A program made the position numbers and the translations under genes. DNA of 50,064 nt, taken from assembly GCA_903970445.1 (NCBI GenBank), contig CAJCIP010000120.1, positions 1 through 50,064 on the forward strand, in the 5' to 3' direction. Below, piece after piece: positions 28,545 to 36,775 of this stretch; position 1 is the stretch's first letter; each line of letters opens with the position of its first letter. Source of the stretch: Verrucomicrobia bacterium Tous-C9LFEB (lineage in GTDB: Bacteria > Acidobacteriota > Terriglobia > Terriglobales > Acidobacteriaceae). The notes under the pieces were generated by a model. It did not search any database and had not been told where the DNA came from. It saw nothing but the letters and a program-made list of their open reading frames with translations.

Positions 28545-29212
28545 GGAACAACAATCGTGTCACCCGGCTGAAGCGTGATTCCTTGCATATCGCCGTTCTT
28601 CACGGCTGTTTTGTAGTTGAAGGGAATCCTTTGCTGCTTTCCGCCGACATTCCTCAGCAGGTAGATGTGTTTCAAGTTCGCAAACGGAGCGGGACCTCCC
28701 GCTGTGGCGATTGCTTCGAGTGGGGTCATGTTCGGAGTGAGCGGCAACGGCCCCACTCGGCCGATCTGCCCCACCATATAAACGCGCTTGCTGTTGACGC
28801 CCTGTACGCTCACCGTCACGAGTGGCGTGGTGATGTACTTCTTGAGCCGAACTGCAATGTCGTCTGAAAGCTTCAGCGGCGTCATACCTGACGAAGGTAT
28901 ATCGCCGACAAGGGGTAGCGATATCACACCATCGGGTCGTACGGTGAATGTTCCGGAAAAGCTAGGTTCCTTCCAAACGGTGACGAGCAGCACATCTTCG
29001 GGGCCAATGATGTAGGTCGGCGAGGAAGCAAGACTGTTGCTTGCAGCGTTTGGAGCATGCGTATCCACCGGTGTTGCTGCTGTCGTCAGGGCTGGTGCGG
29101 TCTGCGTCGCCGGGGCCGGGGACAAAACAGGCTTGCTGACGCCGGTTTGTGCCGTGAGAGACGGAACAGCATACAGAAGTGCGGCCGACAGAAAAAGGGC
29201 CATTTTCTTCAT
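28541..29212 (-). CDS. Polysaccharide export protein (Wza-like, outer membrane)
   Basis: The start is ATG 29212, opening the signal peptide MKKMALFLSAALLYAVPSLTAQ; the product is 223 residues. A poly_export domain is seen from YIIGPEDVLLVTVWKEPSFSG, followed by VRPDGVISLPLVGDIPSSG and VTVSVQGVNSKRVYMVGQIGRVGPLPL, with a final SLBB-like part ending LQPGDTIVVP (key residues Gly-Pro-x-Asp, Arg-Pro-Asp-Gly, Leu-x-Gly-x-Ile). It forms the outer-membrane exit of the polysaccharide. It is the first gene of the minus-strand operon and diverges from the exosortase gene, with 171 bases between the starts. No Cys for lipid attachment is seen after the signal. Confidence 0.9.
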   Translation of the reverse strand: MKKMALFLSAALLYAVPSLTAQTGVSKPVLSPAPATQTAPALTTAATPVDTHAPNAASNSLASSPTYIIGPEDVLLVTVWKEPSFSGTFTVRPDGVISLPLVGDIPSSGMTPLKLSDDIAVRLKKYITTPLVTVSVQGVNSKRVYMVGQIGRVGPLPLTPNMTPLEAIATAGGPAPFANLKHIYLLRNVGGKQQRIPFNYKTAVKNGDMQGITLQPGDTIVVP

Positions 29213-29316
29213 TTCATCGAGCCTAAGCGAACGTTGGAGGGATTTGCGGCCAGCTCTCTCGCTGGATAGAGTGAAGCTATACCCACACAAAGACGCTGCA
29301 CTTCAGTCTAAAACAA

Positions 29317-29344
29317 ATTGTGTACGGTCGGTTAGATTGTGTAC
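29317..29344. promoter_or_regulatory. Direct repeat pair in the divergent promoter of the export and exosortase operons
   Basis: ATTGTGTAC occurs exactly at 29317-29325 and again at 29336-29344, a period of 19 bases (about two helix turns), in the 171-base gap between the export gene and the exosortase gene. Such phased repeats often bind a regulator. The assignment as operator is inference; no regulator is encoded nearby. Confidence 0.35.
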
Positions 29345-29383
29345 CTTAGCTAATCGGAATACCCACAGAACGAATTGTCCATA

Positions 29384-30322
29384 ATGCTGAATTCAACGCC
29401 CATCGCATCACTCGCTGATGCGAACTCAACATCCGATCAGCCCCAAGCGATACCTCAATCCCGCCGCGCTGTGATCCAGGCTGTCGCCTGGCAGACCTGG
29501 CTGGGCGTCGCTGCGACTCTCCTTTTGTTGGTCGGCATCTACTGGCGCGTAGGCATCAAGCTCTTCCACGACTGGATGGATTATCCCGAGTACTCACACG
29601 GGCTGCTCATCCCATTCTTCATCGCGTATCTCCTCTGGGATCGGCGCCGCCAGTTGCGAGACACGCCTGTTCAATCCGTCTGGGCAGGCATTCCGCTCGT
29701 TGCGTTCGGACTCTTTGTTCTGCTCCTTGGCATTTTCGGAGCAGAGCTTTTTCTGTCACGTGTCTCTTTTGTTCTGATCGTTGCAGGTCTCACCTGGACG
29801 CTGTTCGGCTGGTCCATGCTGCAGCGAGTCACGTTCTTCCTCTTCGTTCTGTTTCTTGCGATTCCGCTGCCTGTTCTTCTGCTGAATCACATCACATTCC
29901 CGCTGCAGCTTTTCGCTTCCAAAGTTGCCAGCGGACTTCTTCCATTAGCGGGTGTTCCCGTATTGCGTGAGGGCAATGTCATTACGCTGCCCGCGATGCC
30001 GCTTGAAGTGGCGGAAGCCTGCAGCGGCATTCGTTCCCTGATGAGCCTGTTCACCGTAGCCGTGATCTACGGCGCTTTGATGGAGCGCCGCATTTCGCTT
30101 CGCGTTTTCCTTGCTCTCGCCAGTGTCCCGATTGCGATTGTCGCGAACGTGGCACGCATTGTCGGCACAGGTTTGTGCGTGCAGTACTGGGATCCCGACA
30201 AGGCGCTCGGATTCTTCCATGAGTTTTCCGGCTGGCTGATGTTCCTGGTGTCACTCGCCTGCCTCTACCTTGTCCATCAGGCACTCACATACTTCGCCCG
30301 CCGAGTAGAGTCAGCACGATGA
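29384..30322 (+). CDS. Exosortase (EpsH/XrtA-like transpeptidase)
   Basis: A 312-residue membrane protein with about eight hydrophobic segments from residue 30 on. The catalytic residues of the exosortase/archaeosortase family are present: Cys213 in EVAEACSGIRSLMSLF, Arg258 in NVARIVGTG and His279 in FHEFSGWLMF. Exosortases recognise the PEP-CTERM tail of exported proteins and cleave it, coupling proteins to the exopolysaccharide or envelope. The ATG at 29384 is taken as start; a TTG at 29375 would add three residues. The EpsI domain is a separate gene here, overlapping by 4 bases. Confidence 0.93.
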   Translation: MLNSTPIASLADANSTSDQPQAIPQSRRAVIQAVAWQTWLGVAATLLLLVGIYWRVGIKLFHDWMDYPEYSHGLLIPFFIAYLLWDRRRQLRDTPVQSVWAGIPLVAFGLFVLLLGIFGAELFLSRVSFVLIVAGLTWTLFGWSMLQRVTFFLFVLFLAIPLPVLLLNHITFPLQLFASKVASGLLPLAGVPVLREGNVITLPAMPLEVAEACSGIRSLMSLFTVAVIYGALMERRISLRVFLALASVPIAIVANVARIVGTGLCVQYWDPDKALGFFHEFSGWLMFLVSLACLYLVHQALTYFARRVESAR

Positions 30323-30981
30323 AGCCCCTTCCAATCTGGTTTGTCACTCTTTTGCTGGCGCTGACAGCGTATTTCCTGCATCACCGCGGAACAACGGACC
30401 ACGTGCCACCCAGCAGGCCATTGTCGGAAATGCCTGTGCAATTTGGACCGTGGCGAGGGGAAGATCAGCCCATCGCGCAGGAAGCATTGGACGTTCTTGG
30501 CAAGGGCATCTTCCTCAATCGCATTTACCTGCCGGAGACGGCTGGATCAGACAATCCACAATTACAGGCACCGGTGTCCTTGTTCATCGGCTACTTTCCG
30601 ACACAAAGAACCGGTTCCACCATCCATTCGCCGCAGAATTGTCTGCCTGGAGCCGGATGGACCTTTGATTCGTCCGGCGTGACTACTGTACCCTCACCCT
30701 CCGGCAAAGATCTTGAGGTGGGGGACTACGTTGTGTCCAACGGGCCGGCAAAAATGGAAATTCTCTACTGGTATCAAACGCAGGGGAAGGCCATCGCCAG
30801 TGATTACCGCGCCAAACTGCAGCTGATGGCTGACTCGATACGTTCCAGCCGCTCCGATGCCGCACTGGTTCGTGTCATCACCCCTATTCGAAAGGGTGAA
30901 AGCCGCGATGTTGCGAGAAACCGCGCAAAGGCCTTCACACAAAACTTTCTTCCGATACTGCCGCTGTATGTTCCAAATTGA
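30319..30981 (+). CDS. epsI: EpsI family exosortase-associated protein
   Basis: A 220-residue protein with an N-terminal hydrophobic segment (residues 5-20) and the EpsI core: FGPWRGEDQPI, FIGYFPTQRTGSTIHSPQNCLPGAGW (key residues His-Ser-Pro-x-Asn-Cys-Leu-Pro-Gly-x-Gly-Trp) and ILYWYQTQGKAIASDYRAK. EpsI domains occur fused to, or next to, exosortases; the conserved Cys suggests a catalytic or structural part. Start overlaps the exosortase stop by 4 bases (ATGA), so the two are translated together. Confidence 0.92.
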   Translation: MKPLPIWFVTLLLALTAYFLHHRGTTDHVPPSRPLSEMPVQFGPWRGEDQPIAQEALDVLGKGIFLNRIYLPETAGSDNPQLQAPVSLFIGYFPTQRTGSTIHSPQNCLPGAGWTFDSSGVTTVPSPSGKDLEVGDYVVSNGPAKMEILYWYQTQGKAIASDYRAKLQLMADSIRSSRSDAALVRVITPIRKGESRDVARNRAKAFTQNFLPILPLYVPN

Positions 30982-31044
30982 GCTGGTCTTGCCATCGGCA
31001 GAAAATTAAAGTTTTTCAAGTAAGTATTACTGTCTGGAGTTCGT

Positions 31045-33333
31045 ATGTACATTCGCCGCCCCAACTTCGTTCCGTTCATCGCCGTCTCACTGTTTCCTCT
31101 GCTCGCGCTCAGCGGTTGCCATCGCGACCCCAACGTGCGTAAGCAGAAATACCTGGAAAGCGGTGAGCGTTATGAGAAGAACGGCAAGCAGCGCGAAGCC
31201 GTCATCCAGTTTTCAAACGCAATCAAGATCGACCGTAACTTCGCCGAGGCTCACTACCAACTCGGCAAGCTGTATCTCGACATGGGAGCGCCACAGGCCG
31301 CATACCCTGAACTGCTGGCCGCAGTCGATCTCAAGCCCACGGATCTTGCTGCGCGGCTGACACTCGGGCAGCTGCAAATGGGCGGCGGCCTGCCGGACAA
31401 GGCAAAGGAGCAGGCGGAGGCGATTCTTGCAGCCCAGCCTAACAATGCCGATGGGCACGCTCTGCTGGCGCAGATCGCCGTGCGGCAGGGCCAGACGGAT
31501 GAGGCGCGTAAACAGATTCAGCAGGCGCTCGCCATTGACCCAAATCGGTCGGAATTCCATGTAACCCTTGCTGCGATTGAGGGTGGCGCGCAGAAAGACA
31601 TGCCCGCCGCGCAGGCGGAGTTGCAAAAGGCGATTTCGCTCGATTCCAAGAACGGCCAGGCGCACATGATGATGGCGGCTCTCCTTGAGCAGGACGGCAA
31701 GCCACAGGACGCAGTGCAGCAGGTCCAGGCCGCTGCGGACGCTCAGCCGAAGAGCCTCGTCTTCCGGGAAAACCTGGTGAACGCCTACATGCACGCGGGC
31801 AACAAGCAGGGCGCGGAGTTGGAGTTGCGCAAGATCGCCAACGACTTTCCCGACGACAAGACCGGCGCCACGCTCCTCAGTGCCTACTACCTGCAAACAG
31901 GGCAGATTGGGGCGGCTGACAGCGCTTATGAATCTCTGACAAGCGCACATCCAAAGAGCGTGCCGATCAAGGCCGCCTATGCCCGTATCCTTCTGCTGGA
32001 AGGACAGAAGGACAAGGCAACGAAGGTGGTCGCCGAACTTGTGAAGAGCAACCCGAACGATCCTGAAGTGGCCATCCTGAACGGGAGCCTTCTTGCCGTC
32101 AATGGCAAAGTGAACGAGGCAGCAGACGTCATCCACAAGGCTGTCAAGGATGCTCCTGACAATGCCGAGCTGCAAATGGCGCTCGGAAAAGTGAGCATGC
32201 AGCAGGGCGATTTCAATGCCGCGCAGACCGCCTATGGAGAAGCGTTGCGGCTCGCACCTCGCAATCTGGAAGCAGCAACCGGCGTAGCTACCATTGCCGA
32301 CCGCAAGCACGATTACGGCACCCTCTTGCAGGTTGCGGAGAAAACCATCGCGATCGCGCCCGGATTCCCGTCAGGGTACGTATGGCGCGCCACTGCGGAA
32401 GCAAATCAGAATGAGACAGCAAAGGCGGAACAGGACTTCCAGACGGCCCTGCAAAAAGATCCCAACAATCAGCCGGCGCTTGTCGAACTGGCACAGATTC
32501 GCTTAGCACAGAAACATGTGCCGGAGGCAACGAGCCTGCTGACGAAGGCTCTCCAGGCGAATCCGAACTCGGTCGAAGCTCTGCACGCTCTGGTAGCTAT
32601 CGATCTCAACGCCAAGCAGCCCACGGTGGCCGTCGACAGGATCAACCAGCAGATTGCGCGTTCGCCGAAAAACCCGATTCTTTACAGCATGCTTGCCGGG
32701 CTGAAGCTCAACCTCAAGGATTTTCCTGGAGCCAGGGACGCCGCCGGCAAAGCCCTGCAGCTCAACCCGGGCGACGAGAACGCGGTGCAGCAGCAGGCGG
32801 ACGCCGCCGTCGGCATGGGAGACGCCGGCGCGGCAGTGAACATCTGGCAGACCTGGGTCAACGCGCATCCGGCAGACGGGCAGGGGATCACGATGCTCGG
32901 GATGGTTCAGGAGTCGAAGGGCGATAAGAGCGCCGCGATGGAGTCGTACAAGAAGGCCCTGCAGCTGAAGCCCGATAATGCGATTGCCAACAACAATCTG
33001 GCGTTCTTGATGGTTGACAGCGGCCAGAGTGCCGACGACGCGCTCACGTATGCACAGGACGCTCGGCGCGCTCTTCCCAAGTCTCCGCAGACAGCGGACA
33101 CGTTGGCGTGGGTGTACTTCCACCTGGGCCGCTATGCCTCCGCCCGCGACCTGCTGGAGGATGCAGTCAAGGTCAATCCGAACGATGCCTCGGTTCAGTA
33201 CCATCTCGGCATGACCTACAGCCAGCTTGGGGACAAGGCGAATGCCTCGGCTCACCTCAAGAAGGCTGTTGCTATCGGGAACGGGTCGCCTGCGGCAAAG
33301 CAGGCTGGGGATGCACTCGCGAAGCTCATGTGA
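31045..33333 (+). CDS. PEP-CTERM-system TPR-repeat lipoprotein (PrsT-like)
   Basis: A 762-residue protein. Residues 1-25 are a lipoprotein signal with lipobox LALSGC (Cys25). The rest is an unbroken series of TPR units, about 18-20 by eye, for example HYQLGKLYLDMGAPQAAYPEL, ALLAQIAVRQGQTDEARKQI and VYFHLGRYASARDLLEDAV. Long TPR lipoproteins of this kind are a regular part of exosortase loci and are thought to take part in polysaccharide/protein assembly at the outer membrane. It lies 63 bases after epsI on the same strand and is likely co-transcribed with it. Confidence 0.88.
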   Translation: MYIRRPNFVPFIAVSLFPLLALSGCHRDPNVRKQKYLESGERYEKNGKQREAVIQFSNAIKIDRNFAEAHYQLGKLYLDMGAPQAAYPELLAAVDLKPTDLAARLTLGQLQMGGGLPDKAKEQAEAILAAQPNNADGHALLAQIAVRQGQTDEARKQIQQALAIDPNRSEFHVTLAAIEGGAQKDMPAAQAELQKAISLDSKNGQAHMMMAALLEQDGKPQDAVQQVQAAADAQPKSLVFRENLVNAYMHAGNKQGAELELRKIANDFPDDKTGATLLSAYYLQTGQIGAADSAYESLTSAHPKSVPIKAAYARILLLEGQKDKATKVVAELVKSNPNDPEVAILNGSLLAVNGKVNEAADVIHKAVKDAPDNAELQMALGKVSMQQGDFNAAQTAYGEALRLAPRNLEAATGVATIADRKHDYGTLLQVAEKTIAIAPGFPSGYVWRATAEANQNETAKAEQDFQTALQKDPNNQPALVELAQIRLAQKHVPEATSLLTKALQANPNSVEALHALVAIDLNAKQPTVAVDRINQQIARSPKNPILYSMLAGLKLNLKDFPGARDAAGKALQLNPGDENAVQQQADAAVGMGDAGAAVNIWQTWVNAHPADGQGITMLGMVQESKGDKSAAMESYKKALQLKPDNAIANNNLAFLMVDSGQSADDALTYAQDARRALPKSPQTADTLAWVYFHLGRYASARDLLEDAVKVNPNDASVQYHLGMTYSQLGDKANASAHLKKAVAIGNGSPAAKQAGDALAKLM

Positions 33334-33725
33334 GCGCAGGCTGGTTCTTGCGGGCCGGCGCGGCGGCACGGGCCGTTGCTGTGGTGGGCTTCTGCAAGGC
33401 GCTCGATGCACTTTTCTGATGAATCTGGGCTGGGAATCCCCCAGGGGTCTTTCGCCGTGCTACGGGTTCAGCGAGGCTTCGAAAAGCCCAGCTTTGCTCC
33501 GCATTCTGTCGTGATATGCCGTGCTTCTCCGGTGAGCTGTTTTGCTCACTGCCGTGTCACCTTCAGTAACTGCAGATCGTTACCACTTTGTCATATTAAA
33601 TCGAAAAACATCTTGTACTCTAAGGATGCACTCCAGATAACACCTTCGAGTCATTGCTGACGCGAAATGTGCACGGCCCCGACTGAGCGGACATCAACAG
33701 TGTCTGACTCTCCCCGGAATTGCTG
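33334..33725. other. Gene-free stretch before the PEP-CTERM gene promoter
   Basis: About 390 bases without a supported gene. It holds a weak hairpin (GTGAGC 33532-33537 pairing with GCTCAC 33544-33549) without a T run. Nothing else is recognised. Confidence 0.4.
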
Positions 33726-33741
33726 TGGTCTGAGAATTGCA
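33726..33741 (+). promoter_or_regulatory. Possible sigma-54 (-24/-12) promoter of the PEP-CTERM gene
   Basis: TGGTCTGAGAATTGCA at 33726-33741 matches the spacing of the sigma-54 consensus (TGGCACG, four bases, TTGCA): the TGG, the seventh-position G and the TTGCA are kept, three inner bases differ. It lies about 95 bases before the ATG of the PEP-CTERM gene. Sigma-54 control through PrsK/PrsR is known for other PEP-CTERM genes; those regulators are not in this window, so this is tentative. Confidence 0.35.
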
Positions 33742-33835
33742 AGATCGTGATTCAACTCACGGTCTCGTTATTTCGCAAGACCCGGGCCGAGTCGGAGTAT
33801 CGTCTGTTCGGATTTGTAATCTAAGGAGCCTTCTA

Positions 33836-34534
33836 ATGACGCGTTTCATGAAACTCTCAATCCTCGGTGCGGCACTCGCCCTACCTGCAACGTCGGCTTT
33901 CGCAACGTCGATTTCGATCGGCTTAGCAACAACTTCAACGGGTCCAGTTACTACAGTTGCGACCGATGGTGGAAGTGGAGTTGTGAACTTTTCCCAGAAT
34001 TCGTCTAGTTCAACTTACGCGACTTTCAACGGTTACAGCCTTTCCCTGAACGCGACCGGTTACCCGTTTACAATGCAGCAGGGAAACCTAATGACCAACG
34101 CGATTAGCGTGTCGTCATCGTCGGCAACTACGGGATCTATTTATGTCTATATCACCGAGACAGGTCTGACATCACCGACTGGGCAGACACCCTTTCTGAG
34201 TAGCTTCACAGAAAACAGCTTCGGGGGTGCAGGAGGCTCAGTTATGGAGACAACCCTCTACAGCGCAATGAATAACGCGTACTCAGGCTCGCAGCTTGGT
34301 ACTGCAACATTTACTGCCATTGGTACATCCACCTCCACTGCCACTGCGAACCTGGGAAATGGTACGTACTCTGTTACCGAGAAGTACGCGATTACACTCA
34401 ATCCGAATGCGAGCGCGAATAGCACAATCAATCTCTCACCCGCAGCAACACCTGAACCATCCAGCCTTGCTCTGCTTGGCACTGGTCTTCTGGGTGTAGC
34501 TGGAGTTGTTCGCCGGAAACTCGTCAAAGCATAA
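33836..34534 (+). CDS. PEP-CTERM sorting-signal protein (exosortase substrate)
   Basis: A 232-residue exported protein. ATG 33836 has AAGGAG eight bases upstream and opens a signal peptide (residues 1-24, ending SAFATS). The body is very rich in Ser, Thr, Asn and Gly and has no Cys, as is usual for the heavily modified PEP-CTERM proteins. The C-terminus shows the complete sorting signal: Pro-Glu-Pro at 206-208, a hydrophobic helix SLALLGTGLLGVAGVV, and the basic end RRKLVKA. The exosortase at 29384 is the expected processing enzyme. The gene has its own likely promoter and a strong terminator. Function of the mature protein is unknown. Confidence 0.93.
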   Translation: MTRFMKLSILGAALALPATSAFATSISIGLATTSTGPVTTVATDGGSGVVNFSQNSSSSTYATFNGYSLSLNATGYPFTMQQGNLMTNAISVSSSSATTGSIYVYITETGLTSPTGQTPFLSSFTENSFGGAGGSVMETTLYSAMNNAYSGSQLGTATFTAIGTSTSTATANLGNGTYSVTEKYAITLNPNASANSTINLSPAATPEPSSLALLGTGLLGVAGVVRRKLVKA

Positions 34535-34549
34535 CTACTTCATTTGGCA

Positions 34550-34580
34550 GAAGCCCCGGCATTCGCCGGGGCTTCTTTTG
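34550..34580 (+). terminator. Rho-independent terminator after the PEP-CTERM gene
   Basis: A perfect 11-bp stem GAAGCCCCGGC (34550-34560), loop ATTC, GCCGGGGCTTC (34565-34575), followed directly by TTTTG. It lies 16 bases after the stop codon. Confidence 0.92.
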
Positions 34581-35334
34581 CGAGAGCCTAATTGTCTGAT
34601 CCTCATCTAGAGATCTGCTGCAGATGCCGAAATACGCTCGCGCTCGGCGATCCACGTTGCAGAGCAGTGCGTTTGCAGAGCGATTCTTGCTCTAGACGCC
34701 AGGAAAAACGCCCAACTCGGCCCCTCGTTACGCAGATCCCTCCGCCTTACTAGCGACAAAAACAGAAGCGGTCACAAGGGCCTCAAAGTGCTTGTCACAG
34801 CACAGCTTATCCTGTCTAGTGCTTGGAGTATGACGCTGCCCAGAGCATTCTTCACAAAACGCGATCTCAGGTGCGAGAGCGAAGATGCTGAAAGAACGTA
34901 TCTTCGACCAAGCGCAACATGCTAAGGTGCAACTGTGTCAAACCGACCATGGTGGCGCGTCGTCATGGTGCAACTTGGTCTACTGTGCGGCATCGCGCAA
35001 GTGTTTGGGTTATATCAAACGACTGGGATTTCTCGCCATTCCAAAAGGAATGATGTCGCTTGGTGTCCATGTTCAAAACTGGAAACCACTGCGCAGCGAC
35101 GCATCGGGTTCATAGCACTTCAGGGAGCATTCGGCAATCAGATCGAGCAAAGCCTGATTTCGCCATGTGAACCGCTACTAAGGCAGGAGCACAGGAGAGA
35201 ATTCGGTACCGAAGCCTCTTATCGCTGGTCGGAATCGAAGGTCAGCAATCGGCTCGTAATATTCCGACAACATTCGTCAGAGACCGATCGCCATTAGAGA
35301 CGAAGCAAGCGTGATTTTCAACCGCTCAGCTGGA
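34581..35334. other. Gene-free stretch between the exosortase locus and the RiPP cluster
   Basis: About 750 bases of lower G+C than the neighbouring genes. Open frames here (for example at 34885-35115 and 34935-35297) have no ribosome site, no recognisable motif and atypical composition. I also looked on the minus strand for further copies of the short precursor genes and found none. It may be the border of an acquired region. Confidence 0.4.
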
Positions 35335-35484
35335 TTAGGAGCAGTTATTGTGGGTATCGTTGAAATTGCTATTGCCGCCGGTTTGGTGTTCGGTAACGGC
35401 TGCGCAGGATGAAATGTTAATCCCAGGCCTCTGCCACATCTCTCTGGTTATTTCTCGTACCTGATCGTTCGGCAAAGTCTTCAC
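35335..35484 (-). CDS. Putative RiPP (lasso-type) precursor peptide A2, 49 residues
   Basis: A short gene found by reading the gap. GTG 35484 has GGAGG four bases upstream (35489-35493); the stop is TAA at 35335-35337. The product has 49 residues: a leader with EMWQRPGINISSCAAVTEHQ and a last 14-residue stretch GGNSNFNDTHNNCS. It aligns with the peptide at 37881-38039 at 14 positions from the Trp on (Trp-Gln-x-Pro, Ser-Ser-Cys-Ala-x-Val-Thr, Gly, Ser, Asp, Cys-Ser). Leader motif W-x-x-P resembles the Y-x-x-P recognition motif of lasso leaders. If the core starts at Gly36, Asp43 is core position 8, right for a Gly1-Asp8 ring; starting at Gly37 would place Thr at -2 and make a 7-ring. The gene stands alone on its strand, divergent from the sulfotransferase at 35819. 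Confidence 0.72.
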   Translation of the reverse strand: MKTLPNDQVREITREMWQRPGINISSCAAVTEHQTGGNSNFNDTHNNCS

Positions 35485-35818
35485 AAATCCTCCAACATGA
35501 GCTTTTCTAAATCTACTTTGCTAAGTATAGCTCCAAATGTCGGGCGAGCAGCTGGTCTATCTGATTTCATTCTGTTCCACATCGTTAGCGGTGCAAAAAG
35601 GCATCGTAAAGAGATCACATAATCGCACTTTGGAAGAAAAACGTCACGATTGGCGCGACGGCTGGCAACGCATCCCGATGCCGTCGCGTTGTGGACACAA
35701 TGATGAAAGATCCCAAATACTTCCCCGATCTTCCAACGGTCCACACCCAGCTTGATCGGCCGCCTGCCAGCTGGAGATGCTCGCGTTTCACCCGGCAGTG
35801 GAGCCGACATCTATCGAA
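35485..35818. other. Divergent intergenic stretch between precursor A2 and sulfotransferase
   Basis: About 330 bases that should hold promoters for the minus-strand precursor and the plus-strand sulfotransferase-pqqD pair. A minus-strand open frame ending at 35481 runs into the precursor start, but it shows no family features. I see no clear promoter or operator. Confidence 0.35.
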
Positions 35819-36469
35819 ATGACCCCCAGACATTTTCTTCATGTCAGCAAATCGGGCGGTTCCGCTCTGAAGCATGCCTTGGGGCCGTATGCAAGAAGTT
35901 TGAATTTATTACTGCACCCGCACAAGGTGCGGCTGCGGGACATACCCGACGGACAACAAGCCTTCTTCTTCGTGCGTTCCCCCTTGGAACGCTTCGTAAG
36001 CGGGTTTCTGAGTCGGCAACGCCAGGGCAGGCCGCGATACTACTACCCTTGGACCGCAGAGGAACATGCCGCCTTTACGCGCTTTCCTAGTGTGAACGAT
36101 CTGGCGGAAGCACTTTCAGCAACCGGTCCTCAAGGCGCCCATGCCAGACAAGCTATGGAGCAAATTAGGCATTTAGCGCGCCCGCTCACTTTGTGGCTTG
36201 AAGATGAGCAATATCTCCATCTCAGGCGTAGCGATATCCTTTTTGTCGGCTTCCAAGAACGATTAGAAAATGACTTCTTCAGACTGCGAGAGCTTCTCGG
36301 CCTTCCCGAGGCAGCAGTATTACCGACAGATGACGTCGTCGCTCACCGCGCGCCTTCAAATTCGAATCGGCTCCTCTCGAAGCACGCCGAGGCCAATGTA
36401 CATAGGTGGTATGAGGCAGATTTCCATCTCTACGATTACTGTAGAGAGATGTTTCCAGACTCTGAATAG
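35819..36469 (+). CDS. Sulfotransferase (Sulfotransfer_2-like) of the RiPP cluster
   Basis: A protein of 216 residues from ATG 35819 (an in-frame ATG at 35777 would add 14 residues; neither has a well-placed ribosome site, the later start begins right at the family's first strand). The 5'-phosphosulfate loop is FLHVSKSGGSAL and the 3'-phosphate site is AFFFVRSPLERFVSGFLSR, both as in membrane-type carbohydrate/peptide sulfotransferases that use PAPS. It precedes the PqqD gene by 21 bases on the same strand. In this cluster it could sulfate the lasso peptide or a sugar on it; the acceptor is not known. Confidence 0.75.
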   Translation: MTPRHFLHVSKSGGSALKHALGPYARSLNLLLHPHKVRLRDIPDGQQAFFFVRSPLERFVSGFLSRQRQGRPRYYYPWTAEEHAAFTRFPSVNDLAEALSATGPQGAHARQAMEQIRHLARPLTLWLEDEQYLHLRRSDILFVGFQERLENDFFRLRELLGLPEAAVLPTDDVVAHRAPSNSNRLLSKHAEANVHRWYEADFHLYDYCREMFPDSE

Positions 36470-36490
36470 CGTGTTCGAAGGATTGTTAGC

Positions 36491-36775
36491 TTGAAAGCTG
36501 AATTGGATTCTAAGATCGTTCTGCGACGATCACCTGACGTGCTTGAAACAACCGTGAATGACGAGCCCGTGCTTCTGCATTCCACTCGCTGGCAGTACCT
36601 GCATTTCACCGGCAGCGGGGCAGCCATCTGGCAAGCTCTCGCAGAGCCGATGAGTTTTGAAGCGCTGATCGCTGCGTTGCGCATGCGCTTCGATATCGAC
36701 GAAGACACGTGCCGTCGAGAAACGGAGCAGTTCCTTCAGAAGCTGCTCGACGAAGAATTTGTGATTGCAACCTAG
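36491..36775 (+). CDS. PqqD-like RiPP recognition element (lasso B1)
   Basis: A 94-residue protein of the PqqD family, the usual stand-alone size. It starts with TTG 36491 (AGGA eight bases upstream). The wHTH-type fold pattern is seen: beta strands VLLHSTRWQYLHFT, then GSGAAIWQAL, a helix SFEALIAALRMRFDI and the C-terminal helix EQFLQKLLDEEFVI. PqqD-like proteins bind leader peptides and deliver them to the modifying enzymes. In lasso clusters this is the B1 part, acting with a B2 protease (42662) and a cyclase (39938). It overlaps by 4 bases the 3' end of the convergent GT17 gene. Confidence 0.85.
   Translation: MKAELDSKIVLRRSPDVLETTVNDEPVLLHSTRWQYLHFTGSGAAIWQALAEPMSFEALIAALRMRFDIDEDTCRRETEQFLQKLLDEEFVIAT

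Noticed and set aside
31213..32310. Long minus-strand open frame of 365 residues opposite the TPR lipoprotein gene
   Set aside because: Antisense shadow produced by the regular codon use of TPR repeats; no domain features.
34940..34960. ATGGTGGC near 34949, same as part of the tRNA-Phe 3' end, as possible att repeat
   Set aside because: Only 8 bases match and the flanks differ; expected by chance.
34885..35297. Two overlapping plus-strand open frames in the gene-free stretch
   Set aside because: No ribosome site, no recognisable motif, and they overlap each other in different frames.
35481..35810. Minus-strand open frame of 109 residues running into the A2 start
   Set aside because: Atypical composition, antisense to the sulfotransferase start at one end; its end coincides with A2's ribosome site, so chance or a non-coding leader is more likely.
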